Positions 17,187 through 26,214 of a stretch of 64,000 nt of DNA are shown here, piece after piece (within the stretch, counting starts at the first letter, position 1; each line of letters begins with the position of its first letter). A model generated the notes under the pieces. The model did not search any database and was not told the DNA's origin. It was given only the letters and a program-made list of their open reading frames with translations. Location: positions 13,547 to 77,546 of the forward strand of contig NZ_JAMXFC010000018.1 in the NCBI RefSeq assembly GCF_025370755.1, read 5' to 3'. The position numbers were made by a program, and so were the translations under genes. Origin of the DNA: Laspinema sp. D2d (GTDB taxonomy: Bacteria; Cyanobacteriota; Cyanobacteriia; Cyanobacteriales; Laspinemataceae).

Positions 17187-20100
17187 TTAAATCAGGAAGA
17201 AGTTATCTTCCGTGAGTTCTACCTGAGATAAGACCTCTAGCGAATAGTTTGCACTAAAGGTAATCGTAGAAAGGATTTCTCCACTTTCTAGGTTAGTGGT
17301 AGCAATGCCGAATCCGTCTGAACCATTTTCGACAAATAACTCGGAGATATTCGTAATCCCAAATGTTGCACCGTCAATTTGGATAACGTCTCCGTCTTCG
17401 CCATTGAAGTCCAAAATCAGATCTTTTTGGGTGGCATTGTCGTCATCACCCGCTTCCGTCTCATTACCGAGGGTACTGCCATTGATGACGAAGACATCTG
17501 CACCAGATCCACCCCGGAGAGTATCGTCACCGGATCCACCCGTGAGGGTATCGTCACCGGATCCACCATTTAGGAAATTGTTACCACTGCCACCGTTCAG
17601 GATATCATTGCCGGTCCCACCAAGCAGGGTGTCATTCCCTTCTCCACCCTCTAGGGAGTTGTTGCCTGAAACTCCAAATAGGAAGTCATCGCCACTATCT
17701 CCCATCAAGGTATCGTTACCGCGACCCCCAATCAAGGTGTCGTTGCCTTCTCCACCCATGAGCATATCATTGGTAACATCATCCGTGGCATCGTCCGTAA
17801 CATCATCCGCACCATCGGTGACATCATCGGTGGCATCATCAGCATCATCGGTGACATCATCAGCATCATCGGTGACATCATCAGCATCATCGGTGACATC
17901 ATCAACATCATCGGTGACATCATCGGCATCATCGGTGACATCATCAACATCATCGGTGACATCATCGGCATCATCGGTGACATCATCAACATCATCGGTG
18001 GCATCATCCGCATCATCGGTGACATCACCAACATCATCGGTGGCATCATCCGCATCATCCGCATCATCGGTGGCATCATCCGCATCATCATCATTGAGTT
18101 GATCAATGAAAATAAAGCCATTTTCGTTTCTTAATTCATCAAAGACTTGGAGATCACCAATGATCAGATCGTCACCCTCTCCACCCGTGATAGAGTCACT
18201 TCCTGAACCCCCAATCAGAGAATCGTTTCCGCTGCCTCCTTCAATCAAGTTATTGCCAGCAACGCCAAAGATTAGGTCGGGGAGTTCATTTCCGGTCAGG
18301 GTATCGTTGCCATTACCACCGATGAGAATATCAATGACTGCAGTCGCTTGTAGGTTTCCTCCCTCTTCACTGTCGGAGACAAGTACATTGCTGGCGCTAC
18401 GGTCAATCTCTTCTATATTGCGGATTTCGATTCCTGCATCCTCATCGGCATCCAAGTCACCGGAATCTGTATCTAAATCATCATCCTCATCGGAATCCAA
18501 GTCACCGGAATCTGTATCTAAATCATCATCCTCATCGGAATCTAAGTCACCGGAATCTGTATCTAAATCATCATCCTCATCGGAATCCAAGTCACCGGAA
18601 TCCGTATCTAAATCATCATCCTCATCGGAATCCAAGTCACCGGAATCTGTATCTAAGTCACCGGAATCGCCATCTAAGTCGGGAGGTTCCGGGGGTGAAA
18701 CATTGCTGACTGGTGGATTGAAAACGATGGGGGAAGTTGTAGTCGTATCGTCAGGAGTTGAAGTATCGTCAGTTTCTAGATCATCATCATCATTATCATC
18801 ATCATCATCCGGCATTTCTGCTTCTGGCATGGGGGGATTCGGCATGAATCCACTGAAGAATCCCACCTGGAAGAAGTGGAAAACGGCATTGGGGAATTGA
18901 CCCGCTTCGATTCCTTCAGAAACTTCTGGATATTGTTGTAAGTAGGTTTCGAGATTGAAGGATTCGCTGGGAATGCGTCCTTCAAAGATACCATGATTTA
19001 AGAAGTGCGCGAAGACGCTTTTAATCTTGCCGGTATTTAATGCTTCGGCAACATCTTCATATTGTTGTAAGTAAAATTGGGCATTGAAAACATTGCTGAA
19101 AGTCCGAATTTCAAAGCGCCCATGTTGCAGCCAATGTGCGAGTCCGCTGCTAAATTGACCTTGTTTCACCGCGTCATCGACATCGGAATTATTTTCCAGA
19201 TATTCTTGTTCGTTGTAGGCGAGGTTGGGAGAGCGATTTTCCTTAATGCCAAACAGTAAGAAGTGTTGTAGTGCGCTTTGGAAATCACCGTTGGCGATCG
19301 CCTCTTTCACATCAGAATTATTTTCTTCATAGAATCGCGGATCGAATCCCGCAATGACGTTCCGATTCTCTTTGTATCCGAAGATGTAGGCGTGTTCTAA
19401 TCCACTCTTAAATAACCCTTGTTTGACGGCATCGGCAACATCCTGGTTCTGGGCCAAATACTCAGCTTCATCACAATAGGCCATAACCAGTTCTTTGATT
19501 TGGGGATCGACGCTTGCATCGTCATCCATATCATCATCTAAGTCACCGGAATTCACATCCAAGTCACCGGAATTCATGTCCAAATCATCGGCATTATCAT
19601 CCCCAAGGATGTCATCGGCATTCTCTTCGCCTGTGGTAGTCGTAGAGATTTCCCCGTCTACGTCCTCTGCATCATCATCCAAGTCACCGGAATTCATTTC
19701 CAAATCATCGGCATTCTCTTCGCCTGTGGTAGTCGTAGAGATTTCGCCGTCTACGTCATCTGCATCATCATCTAAGTCACCGGAATTCATGTCCAAATCA
19801 TCGGCATTATCATCCCCAATGATGTCATCGGCACTCTCTTCGCCTGTGGTAGTCGTAGAAATTTCGCCGTCTACGTCATCTGCATCATCATCTAAGTCAC
19901 CGGAATTCATGTCCAAATCATCGGCATTATCATCCCCAATGATGTCATCGGCACTCTCTTCGCCTGTGGTAGTCGTAGAGATTTCGCCGTCTACGTTATC
20001 TGCATCATCATCTAAGTCACCGGAATTCACATCCAAGTCATCGGATTGGACATCATCGGTTACAGCGGTGGTAGAGATTTCGCCGTCTACGTCATCTGGA

Positions 20101-20372
20101 TCATCATCTAAGTCACCGGAATTCACATCCAAGTCATCGGATTGGACATCATCGGTTACAGCGGTGGTAGAGATTTCGCCGTCTACGTCATCTGCATCAT
20201 CATCAGGAGTACCCGAGTCCATATCTACATCATCGGATTCGACATCTGTTACAGCAGTGGTGGTGAAGATATTGCTGTCATCAAATTCATCATCCAAGTC
20301 ACTAGAATCAGCCTCAATAGTCGGATCAATTACCATTGTGTTTTCTTCTAGCATTGTTTCTTCAGGATTCAT
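17187..20372 (-). CDS. Acidic RTX protein with 5 FYL/NPDV repeats (1061 aa), paralogue
   Basis: The start is the ATG at 20372 (MNPEET), preceded by AAGGAG at good spacing; the longer frame from 20396 is unlikely. Order: an acidic N-terminal array with 40-residue units (STTTTGEESADDIIGDDN type); five FYL/NPDV repeats aligning with the first block of the larger paralogue; a Pro-rich linker; a 15-residue DSGDLDSDEDDDLDT array; RTX nonapeptides (GGNGNDTLTG type); a DDVTDDADDVTDD stretch; RTX; and the C-terminal domain (LILDFNGEDGD to the end). The Asp content is extreme, so the protein should be highly acidic and bind Ca2+. It shares start sequence, C-terminus, terminator and leader with its neighbour, so the pair arose by tandem duplication. 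Secretion by a type I system is expected, not shown. Confidence 0.88.
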   Translation of the reverse strand: MNPEETMLEENTMVIDPTIEADSSDLDDEFDDSNIFTTTAVTDVESDDVDMDSGTPDDDADDVDGEISTTAVTDDVQSDDLDVNSGDLDDDPDDVDGEISTTAVTDDVQSDDLDVNSGDLDDDADNVDGEISTTTTGEESADDIIGDDNADDLDMNSGDLDDDADDVDGEISTTTTGEESADDIIGDDNADDLDMNSGDLDDDADDVDGEISTTTTGEENADDLEMNSGDLDDDAEDVDGEISTTTTGEENADDILGDDNADDLDMNSGDLDVNSGDLDDDMDDDASVDPQIKELVMAYCDEAEYLAQNQDVADAVKQGLFKSGLEHAYIFGYKENRNVIAGFDPRFYEENNSDVKEAIANGDFQSALQHFLLFGIKENRSPNLAYNEQEYLENNSDVDDAVKQGQFSSGLAHWLQHGRFEIRTFSNVFNAQFYLQQYEDVAEALNTGKIKSVFAHFLNHGIFEGRIPSESFNLETYLQQYPEVSEGIEAGQFPNAVFHFFQVGFFSGFMPNPPMPEAEMPDDDDDNDDDDLETDDTSTPDDTTTTSPIVFNPPVSNVSPPEPPDLDGDSGDLDTDSGDLDSDEDDDLDTDSGDLDSDEDDDLDTDSGDLDSDEDDDLDTDSGDLDSDEDDDLDTDSGDLDADEDAGIEIRNIEEIDRSASNVLVSDSEEGGNLQATAVIDILIGGNGNDTLTGNELPDLIFGVAGNNLIEGGSGNDSLIGGSGSDSITGGEGDDLIIGDLQVFDELRNENGFIFIDQLNDDDADDATDDADDADDATDDVGDVTDDADDATDDVDDVTDDADDVTDDVDDVTDDADDVTDDVDDVTDDADDVTDDADDVTDDADDATDDVTDGADDVTDDATDDVTNDMLMGGEGNDTLIGGRGNDTLMGDSGDDFLFGVSGNNSLEGGEGNDTLLGGTGNDILNGGSGNNFLNGGSGDDTLTGGSGDDTLRGGSGADVFVINGSTLGNETEAGDDDNATQKDLILDFNGEDGDVIQIDGATFGITNISELFVENGSDGFGIATTNLESGEILSTITFSANYSLEVLSQVELTEDNFFLI
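17770..18096 (-). repeat. DDVTDDADDVTDD-coding tandem repeat
   Basis: About 330 bp of repeated units (GATGATGTCACCGATGATG on the coding strand) encode Asp-rich sequence between two RTX blocks. The units differ mostly at Ala/Val codons, so slippage or recombination can change length in frame. Confidence 0.85.
18446..18672 (-). repeat. 45-bp tandem repeat coding DSGDLDSDEDDDLDT
   Basis: Roughly five near-identical 45-bp units encode 15 residues each. The DxDxD spacing resembles Ca2+-binding acidic repeats. In-frame units imply tolerated copy-number change. Confidence 0.85.
19545..20200 (-). repeat. N-terminal acidic array with up to 120-bp units
   Basis: Units coding DDADDVDGEISTTTTGEES and DDLDMNSGDL recur, with two 120-bp copies nearly identical at the DNA level. 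Shorter derived units (DLDVNSGDLDDD) flank them. This is the most recently expanded part of the gene. Confidence 0.8.
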
Positions 20373-21570
20373 TGCAAAACTCCTTGTTTGGTGCAACAGT
20401 GTGGCAATTTAAGGGATAGATTTAGTCGGGTGTTCCCGGTTTCGGGAATCCGTTGCGATCGCACTCGGGATATCGGCACGGTTCGCAGAGGTAGAGTGGA
20501 AAAGCGGTTACCTGCTCTTGATTTTCCGTCGTAAAATCAATCACTCTTGAATTCATTCTTAACTTTATCAAACTCGTTTTAATCTATCTAAAGGCTGATT
20601 CACTTCAAATTAATTATCAATAAATTTCATGGAAAAGCAACTCCAAATTTGCTTGAAGTTGCAAGATGAATTAAAATAAAATCCGAGAAACCTTGAAGAA
20701 GTTAATCTGGATTGTTTTGTTTTTACTTGAAGTGTTTAGGCTTAAATTATTTCATTTAAAATTCAATTGTCTCAATTTTTCAAACTGCTAAACCGTAGAA
20801 AACTTTAATTGGAATTTGCCCTACATTTCAATAGAGCAAGAGAGTTTGCTTTGTAAAAATAGGGACTGATGTAACTTGAAGAATCAAGCATGATGGCCTA
20901 ACGGGTTTTTCAACACAAAACAAAAAATACGGATTCTTTAATGGAGGCGGCGAAGGTAGAGGGTAGGCGGAAACTCTATGTTCTGACAACCGTAACTACA
21001 TTGCAGCACCTCATAAGCAGATTGAAAAAAATCGGGTTTTGTTCCCGGTGATACGAAGAAGATTATCTACAAATTTCAGTGATTCGATGAAAAGAGGATG
21101 AATGCCTTGACCCTATGGGGGTTTGAGTGGGGTTGGGGCTTCAGTCCCTGGGGACGCCTGGTCCCCAACCAGAGAACTTGGGACTGGAGGAAAAAGTGTC
21201 CCAATCGGGGGGTAGCTTTGGGGTTAAAAACTAGGATTTTTGATGCAATTTAGGCCAATTCGTCACAAATGGGAGTCCCAAACCCGGTTTCTTATCTCTG
21301 GGATTTCAAAGGGGGCCTCCTAGGACCTTTATAGGTTGGATGTATCCGTTGAAAAATCGCCCTGAGTGCAACAATAAAGGAGTAAGCCAGATGGATCCTT
21401 GATTAGCACTGAGGGGAGGAAGGGGAGAAAAAGTTGGAAAATGAGGAATGGATTTGGGGATGTGATGGGAGGCGATATGGGAAAGGATAGAGCTTTGGAC
21501 CCTCGCCTTGGCTTCAGGATGAGCTTAGAATCGGTAAGAGTGGGAAGCGTGTTAGAGGTGAGGAGTAATC
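20373..21570. promoter_or_regulatory. 1.2-kb upstream region shared by RTX gene 2 and hetZ
   Basis: This divergent region carries the RTX gene 2 leader (hairpin at 20433-20448; TGATTTTCCGT near 20521; ATGGAAAAGCAA near 20630; AAACTCTATGTTCTGAC near 20968; TTTTGTTCCCGG near 21036) and the hetZ promoter region. A further stem GGGGAC/GTCCCC lies at 21150-21166. No gene is supported; the frame at 21399-21644 overlaps the hetZ start and lacks a family match. Confidence 0.5.
20433..20448 (-). promoter_or_regulatory. Leader hairpin upstream of RTX gene 2
   Basis: TTCCCG-GTTT-CGGGAA forms a perfect 6-bp stem with a 4-nt loop, 61-76 nt before the start codon. It corresponds to the hairpin at 16100-16115. 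Confidence 0.5.
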
Positions 21571-22713
21571 ATGACGTTGGCAGAACAACTGGCGCAAGAG
21601 TGGCGATCGCGTCTATCCCAGGATTGTCCAGATCATCCAGTTAGCACCCACGAGAGTATCGTGCAATGGCTGTTAGGGGAGGATCTGGATCGGTTTGAAG
21701 TCCTGACGCCAGAAAAGCTAGAAATCGTCCGTTCAGCGATGGACTATCGCTATCGGATTTTGCTGAGGGTCTTGGGGGTGCCGACGGAACGAGCTTATAC
21801 GAATTTAGTCCGGCGGTTGTCTTCGTTGGTGTTGTTGCGCAATAAGATTAAAACCTGGGTGGCGCTGAGTCGCGATCGCCAGCGGACGGTAGTGGATGTG
21901 GTCCAGGAAGTGGTCCAGGAACTGTGCGAACGCGATCGCTATATGCAGCAGCAAATTGCTTGGATTGGTAAATCAACCCAAACCTCGCGGGTCAGAAATG
22001 CGCTGTTGTTGGCAACCATTGAAGAATATTGCTTGCGTCCAGTTCGGAATCAACCCTTACTCGCCTATCGGTTTTTCAACTATTTGCGCAGGTCCCAGCG
22101 TGGGGGATTAACTCAGGTGCCAGAGGCGGAATTAATTCGCCTAGTTTCTGATGAAATTGGTTCGGATGAGTCAGACAGTTCAATTAGTTTGTTGGATGCT
22201 CAGGCGATCGCCAACGCGCAAGATACACTTGCCTGGGAAGAACAACAACTTTTAAGACAAACGGTTCAGCAGGAGTTTGCTGACTATTTGGCAAAAAATG
22301 TGGATCCAACGGCAGCGGATTGGTTGCGATTATATCTTCAAGGTTGCTCCCAAGATGCGATCGCCAAGGGTCTCAATTTACCCGTTAAGCAAGTCTATCG
22401 CTTGCGGGAAAAAGTTAGCTACCATGCCATTCGAGTCTTTTCCCTGAAAATTGAACCGGAGTTAGTCGCTAACTGGTTACAAATTAGCTTACGAGACCAC
22501 GGCTTTGGTCTAACCTCGACGCAGTGGGAACAATTTTATGCAACCCTTACCCCAGAGCATCAACAGCTTCTCAACCAACTCAAACAGGGACAATCTTTAG
22601 AGGCGATCGCCCAGAACCAAGGGGTCAAACTTTCTCAAGTGATAGGAGAATGGACCCAGCTTTATCTAGCGGCTCAATCCCTCCGAAATAGCCGTTCTGA
22701 ACCCGATGGCTGA
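21571..22713 (+). CDS. hetZ: HetZ family regulator
   Basis: The 380-aa protein matches HetZ, a DNA-binding regulator needed early in heterocyst differentiation in Nostoc/Anabaena and conserved in many filamentous species without heterocysts. Recognisable segments are LSSLVLLRNKIKTWVALSRD (about 90-110), a central EEYCLRPVRNQPLL followed by NYLRRSQRGGLTQVP (150-185), and a helix-turn-helix-like AIAKGLNLPVKQVYRLREKV near 265. Start: GAGGAG lies about 7 nt before the ATG. The next gene on the strand is PatU-like, which is the usual neighbour of hetZ. In a non-heterocystous organism its target is unclear; roles in motility or cell fate are inference. Some genomes hold several HetZ-related paralogues, so exact orthology is not certain. 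Confidence 0.75.
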   Translation: MTLAEQLAQEWRSRLSQDCPDHPVSTHESIVQWLLGEDLDRFEVLTPEKLEIVRSAMDYRYRILLRVLGVPTERAYTNLVRRLSSLVLLRNKIKTWVALSRDRQRTVVDVVQEVVQELCERDRYMQQQIAWIGKSTQTSRVRNALLLATIEEYCLRPVRNQPLLAYRFFNYLRRSQRGGLTQVPEAELIRLVSDEIGSDESDSSISLLDAQAIANAQDTLAWEEQQLLRQTVQQEFADYLAKNVDPTAADWLRLYLQGCSQDAIAKGLNLPVKQVYRLREKVSYHAIRVFSLKIEPELVANWLQISLRDHGFGLTSTQWEQFYATLTPEHQQLLNQLKQGQSLEAIAQNQGVKLSQVIGEWTQLYLAAQSLRNSRSEPDG

Positions 22714-23236
22714 TTAAAAATTGTTAACTTTTTCAGGGAAAAGTGGTACTTTAAAAGAAGAATATTAAATCAACTTCCCCCTACCCTAACTGCTGTCCCT
22801 TGGTTTCTGGTGCATTGAATTAGAGTTGAAAAACCAAATGGGCGGGACAGCCTTCTCCCCTCGTTGTTCAACTTTCGCAAATCGTTATCCCTAATTCCTC
22901 CGACTGGCGTGACTGTTGACCCCGGTTAATCACCACAGCGGAATCACTGGAATTTAGGTAAGAACTGGGTGCATCTCAATCCGTTGAAAAGTTGCCAATT
23001 GTACTCAAAATTTGACACAGGGTACGATTCTTGGCTCCCTTGTTTGGAAGTGCTCAGTCCGGCATTGTATCGGACTTGACTTGTCGGGTCATCCAGCCGG
23101 AAAATAGGAATAACCCACCAGCATTTCTTCAACTTGGATAGTCAGGAGTGGGACCTACCCTGACAACCTTGGGTCATTGGTGTCACTATTGTTGGTTTTC
23201 TTTCTCTGAATAACACAGCACCGAGTTCTTTCACCA
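22714..23236. other. Intergenic region between hetZ and patU-like gene
   Basis: A 523-bp stretch without a supported gene. It is too long for simple co-transcription to be assumed, so the PatU-like gene may have its own promoter. I see no strong terminator or repeat. Confidence 0.4.
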
Positions 23237-24349
23237 ATGCAAACCAAAACCGTCACTAACTGGGCAGCACAAATGGATTCCGAGCAAATCTTCCAGCTAA
23301 TTGACAACCTGTTGCCTTTTGAAGCCTGCCTGTATCATGAGGTCTTACCGTTGTCCATTAAAGGGAGCCGTCTCCACCTGGGTATGGTCGATCCCGAAGA
23401 TTCTGCTGCCTTGGAATATGTCCGCCGAATTCTGGGGTATATGCGGTGTTCTCTAGTATCAGAAAAGATTTCTGCGGAAGTTCACCGATCGATGCTCAGT
23501 GCTTACTTAAACTATATGCACACGGGGAAAAAAAAGGCATCGGCTGCGCCTCCAACCCCGGGAAGTCACCTTCCCGCCCCGCCCCTGCCTCCTTTGCCGA
23601 ATCCCGCCCATATTTCCTCGGTGGCTGTGCATTCTAGGAACGATTTACTCCCGCCGCTCCCCCATTCCGCTACTAGCGATCGCACCAGCTTACCCGCACC
23701 TCACTCAGCACCCCTGTTACCCGGTACAGGGGTGCCGGTGTTACAAGTGAGTGTCTCCCATCCTCACAGTCCCTTGGATGAACTTGCCAATTTACCCCCC
23801 AAGGAGCTTTTACAAGAGTTATTGGGGCGAATTTTAGAAGGGGGTATCGGTCGGCTTTATTTTGAGCGCCAAGCTCAACATGGGCGAATTCTTTGGAGTC
23901 AGGATGGGGTCGTACAGTCGGTGATGGACGGGTTGGAATTGTCCCTGTTTGGGGGGGTGATGCATGAACTCAAGCTCTTGGCACACTTGCCGTTAATCCC
24001 CCTGCAAAAACCCAAACAGGTGGAAATTGAACGGCGCTATAACAAAGAAGATTTATTATTACGCTTGCGGGTCATGCCGGGAACGGATGGAGAGCGGGCG
24101 ACCTTGCAAGTGTTACGGGGTGCGGCTTTAAAGTTTTACAAGCAGCAGCAGGTGGAGGATTTAAGTCGGGATGCCTTGCGATTGGCGCTGCAACTTCAGC
24201 GGAAGGTGGATGAATTGCGCGATCGCGCTAGTAAAATTCCCGATCTCGCTTTAGGTAAGTTAGATGCACTACCGGCGCTCAACCAGTTAATTCGTCAGGT
24301 AGAGGAACAGTTAGCTCAACTCAAAGCACTCGACGAGCATAAAGAGTAG
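23237..24349 (+). CDS. patU: PatU-like protein with N-terminal MshEN-type domain
   Basis: The 370-aa protein has three parts. Residues 1-95 resemble an MshEN/GspE N-terminal domain (CLYHEVLPLSIKGSRLHLGM, VDPEDSAALEYVRRILGY). Residues 100-180 are a Pro-rich linker. Residues 185-370 form a conserved domain (LPPKELLQELLGRILEGGIG, YFERQAQHGRILWSQDGVVQ, LKLLAHLPLIP) ending in a coiled coil (LNQLIRQVEEQLAQLKAL). Its place after hetZ and its length fit PatU, which is split into patU5 and patU3 in Anabaena 7120 but is one gene elsewhere. PatU3 influences heterocyst pattern and interacts genetically with hetZ. Assignment rests on synteny and architecture; a PilB/GspE-related regulator is the alternative. 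Confidence 0.58.
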   Translation: MQTKTVTNWAAQMDSEQIFQLIDNLLPFEACLYHEVLPLSIKGSRLHLGMVDPEDSAALEYVRRILGYMRCSLVSEKISAEVHRSMLSAYLNYMHTGKKKASAAPPTPGSHLPAPPLPPLPNPAHISSVAVHSRNDLLPPLPHSATSDRTSLPAPHSAPLLPGTGVPVLQVSVSHPHSPLDELANLPPKELLQELLGRILEGGIGRLYFERQAQHGRILWSQDGVVQSVMDGLELSLFGGVMHELKLLAHLPLIPLQKPKQVEIERRYNKEDLLLRLRVMPGTDGERATLQVLRGAALKFYKQQQVEDLSRDALRLALQLQRKVDELRDRASKIPDLALGKLDALPALNQLIRQVEEQLAQLKALDEHKE

Positions 24350-24380
24350 TTCGGACTGATACAAATTGGGGGAGTTCCCT

Positions 24381-24430
24381 AGCCTAGAGTAGGAGCGGTA
24401 TATTGACTGCCCCTACTCTAGGCTTGTTTT
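24381..24430 (+). terminator. Terminator after the PatU-like gene
   Basis: A perfect 13-bp stem (AGCCTAGAGTAGG at 24381-24393 with CCTACTCTAGGCT at 24412-24424) is followed by TGTTTT, 31 bp after the stop. The T-tract is on the plus strand. Convergent aroF would read the stem without a T-tract. Confidence 0.88.
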
Positions 24431-24448
24431 GAGAGCTGAAATCGCCCT

Positions 24449-25513
24449 TTATGCTAAAACAGCAGCGGGGACAGTCCAGCGACCAACGGCTTTGCCAATG
24501 ACCGCTAACTCTTCTCCCATCAGGCGATCAAAGCGATCGGGGGTGAGGGATTGCGGTCCATCGGATAAGGCTTTATTCGGCGTCGGGTGGACTTCAATCA
24601 TCAGTGAATCCGTTCCCGCTGCGATCGCCGCCCGTGCCATCGACGGAACTTGATCTGACCAACCCGTTCCATGACTGGGATCAATCATAATCGGCAGGTG
24701 AGTGAGCTTTCTCAAGACCGGAATCACTGATAAATCCAACGTATTGCGCGTGTACTGCCGGTCAAAAGTCCGGATTCCCCGTTCGCACAAAATCACCCGG
24801 GGATTGCCTGCGGCCAAAATATACTCTGCTGCCATCAACCACTCTTCAATCGTGGCTGACATTCCCCGTTTGAGTAAAACCGGCTTATCCTGCGCACCGA
24901 CTTTCTTGAGTAGGGAGAAATTATGCATATTGCGCGCCCCAATTTGAATGATATCGGCGACTTCGCCTAACATCTCCAAATCTGAGGCATCCATCAGTTC
25001 AGTAATAATTCCCAACCCGGTGACTTCCCGCGCTTTGGCGAGTAATTCTAACGCACTTTCGCCATGTCCTTGGAACGCATAGGGCGAGGTGCGGGGTTTA
25101 AAGGCTCCCCCTCGCAAAAACTTGGCCCCCGCCGCTTTGACTCGTCGCGCCGTCTCAACGATCATATCCTCGTTTTCCACGGAACAGGGTCCGGCGACCA
25201 CAACGATGGGGTGGCTTTCACCAAAGTGAACAGGTCCATTGGGGGTATCGACCACGACTTCTGAAGCTTCGCCGTGGCGGAATTCCCGACTCACGCGCTT
25301 AAAGGGTTGTTCTACCCGGAGGACTTGTTCGATCGCCGGACTCATTTCCTGGAGTTGTTGCAGATCCAAATCTGCTGTGTCTCCAACCAGTCCAATCACG
25401 ACTTTATAGCGACCGACAATTTTCTCGGGGCTTAGACCCCAATTTTCGGTCAGTTCTGCACTGAGGCGGTCAATTTCGGCTTCGGGTGTGCCGACCTTCA
25501 TTACAATGATCAT
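24449..25513 (-). CDS. aroF: 3-deoxy-7-phosphoheptulonate (DAHP) synthase, type I-beta
   Basis: The 354-aa enzyme makes DAHP from phosphoenolpyruvate and erythrose 4-phosphate, the first step to chorismate and aromatic amino acids. Residues 1-90 are a ferredoxin-like (ACT-type) regulatory domain as in Thermotoga-type enzymes. The barrel starts at VVVAGPCSVEN near 110, followed by KFLRGGAFKPRTSPYAFQG with the substrate-binding KPRTSP, IGARNMHNFSLL, VLLKRGM, and metal-binding IMIDPSHGTG and IEVHPTPNKALSD. Length is normal. The N-terminal domain usually mediates feedback by aromatic end products. It is convergent with the PatU-like gene. Confidence 0.95.
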   Translation of the reverse strand: MIIVMKVGTPEAEIDRLSAELTENWGLSPEKIVGRYKVVIGLVGDTADLDLQQLQEMSPAIEQVLRVEQPFKRVSREFRHGEASEVVVDTPNGPVHFGESHPIVVVAGPCSVENEDMIVETARRVKAAGAKFLRGGAFKPRTSPYAFQGHGESALELLAKAREVTGLGIITELMDASDLEMLGEVADIIQIGARNMHNFSLLKKVGAQDKPVLLKRGMSATIEEWLMAAEYILAAGNPRVILCERGIRTFDRQYTRNTLDLSVIPVLRKLTHLPIMIDPSHGTGWSDQVPSMARAAIAAGTDSLMIEVHPTPNKALSDGPQSLTPDRFDRLMGEELAVIGKAVGRWTVPAAVLA

Positions 25514-25679
25514 GGTATGTTACGGGGCTTATTTGCTTTTGTACAGACTATTTAACTGCTCTCGTCGGCGATCGGCTATTCCTATTTGATGGCTTCTTTC
25601 TAGCAATGTTTAGCACTTCGCTAAAGAGCAGCCGATCGCCGATCGCCCTATAATCCTCAACTGGAAAAATGGATCATTA

Positions 25680-25730
25680 GGTCATTTGTCCAAGTCCCCC
25701 TCAGACGACAAATGACCCATGACAAATGAC
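25680..25730 (-). terminator. Hairpin after pam68
   Basis: GGTCATTTGTC at 25680-25690 pairs over 11 bp with GACAAATGACC at 25707-25717; a further GACAAATGAC copy at 25721-25730 could form an alternative pair. It directly follows the PAM68 stop on the minus strand, with TTTTT about 20 nt beyond. Confidence 0.55.
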
Positions 25731-26197
25731 TACTGGCTTTTTTGCTTGGCCTCTCGTCTAGCCGCGCTCATCCGGCCAAAATTGGTGGTAAACTCCTGCC
25801 AACCTAACAGGGATCCGGGAATCTCTTCATCCCAGGATGCCGAAAGGACGCCGTAGGTTAGCCCGATCACGCCGAGTCCAAAGCAGCCCATGCTCACTAG
25901 GACAACGGCGAAATTAGGCAAGGGGAACAAGTCCCCACTAATCACAAAATAGCTGGCGATAAAGGTAAACATCCCCAAAGCAGTCGGAACCCCGCACAAG
26001 ATTGCCATCCGACTCACCATACGTTGGCTGACCACTTCGGGAATGGCCCGGTCTTCTTTGGACATCGGACGACGAGCGGTATCTTTCGGTTTTCCAGATT
26101 CTGGACTTTCGGATGCCTTGGGGGTTGAGTTGTTTTTGGCCGGTTTTTTCCGTTTTGGCTCAAACGGTAACCGATTTCGTTGGGGTTCCTGTGACAT
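25730..26197 (-). CDS. PAM68 family photosystem II assembly protein
   Basis: The 155-aa protein has a basic, Pro/Lys-rich N-terminus (FEPKRKKPAKNN) and a conserved MSKEDRAIPEVVSQRMVSRM segment. Two transmembrane helices follow (about 75-95 and 100-125), then a conserved tail (LSASWDEEIPGSLLGWQEF, NFGRM). PAM68 (DUF3464) helps assemble photosystem II and insert chlorophyll into CP47 in plants and cyanobacteria. It starts 17 bp after rpsO, a known cyanobacterial arrangement, so the two are probably one transcript. Confidence 0.9.
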   Translation of the reverse strand: MSQEPQRNRLPFEPKRKKPAKNNSTPKASESPESGKPKDTARRPMSKEDRAIPEVVSQRMVSRMAILCGVPTALGMFTFIASYFVISGDLFPLPNFAVVLVSMGCFGLGVIGLTYGVLSASWDEEIPGSLLGWQEFTTNFGRMSAARREAKQKSQ

Positions 26198-26214
26198 TGG
26201 CTTTTGTGTTGGGT

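Noticed and set aside
10604-20200. CRISPR-like repetition in the RTX genes
   Set aside because: Repeats are coding, contiguous and of varying unit length; there are no unique spacers and no cas genes.
17296-20412. Long plus-strand frames opposite RTX gene 2
   Set aside because: They mirror GAT/GAC-rich repeats and read as Ser/Pro runs; the minus-strand frame has domains, start site and terminator.
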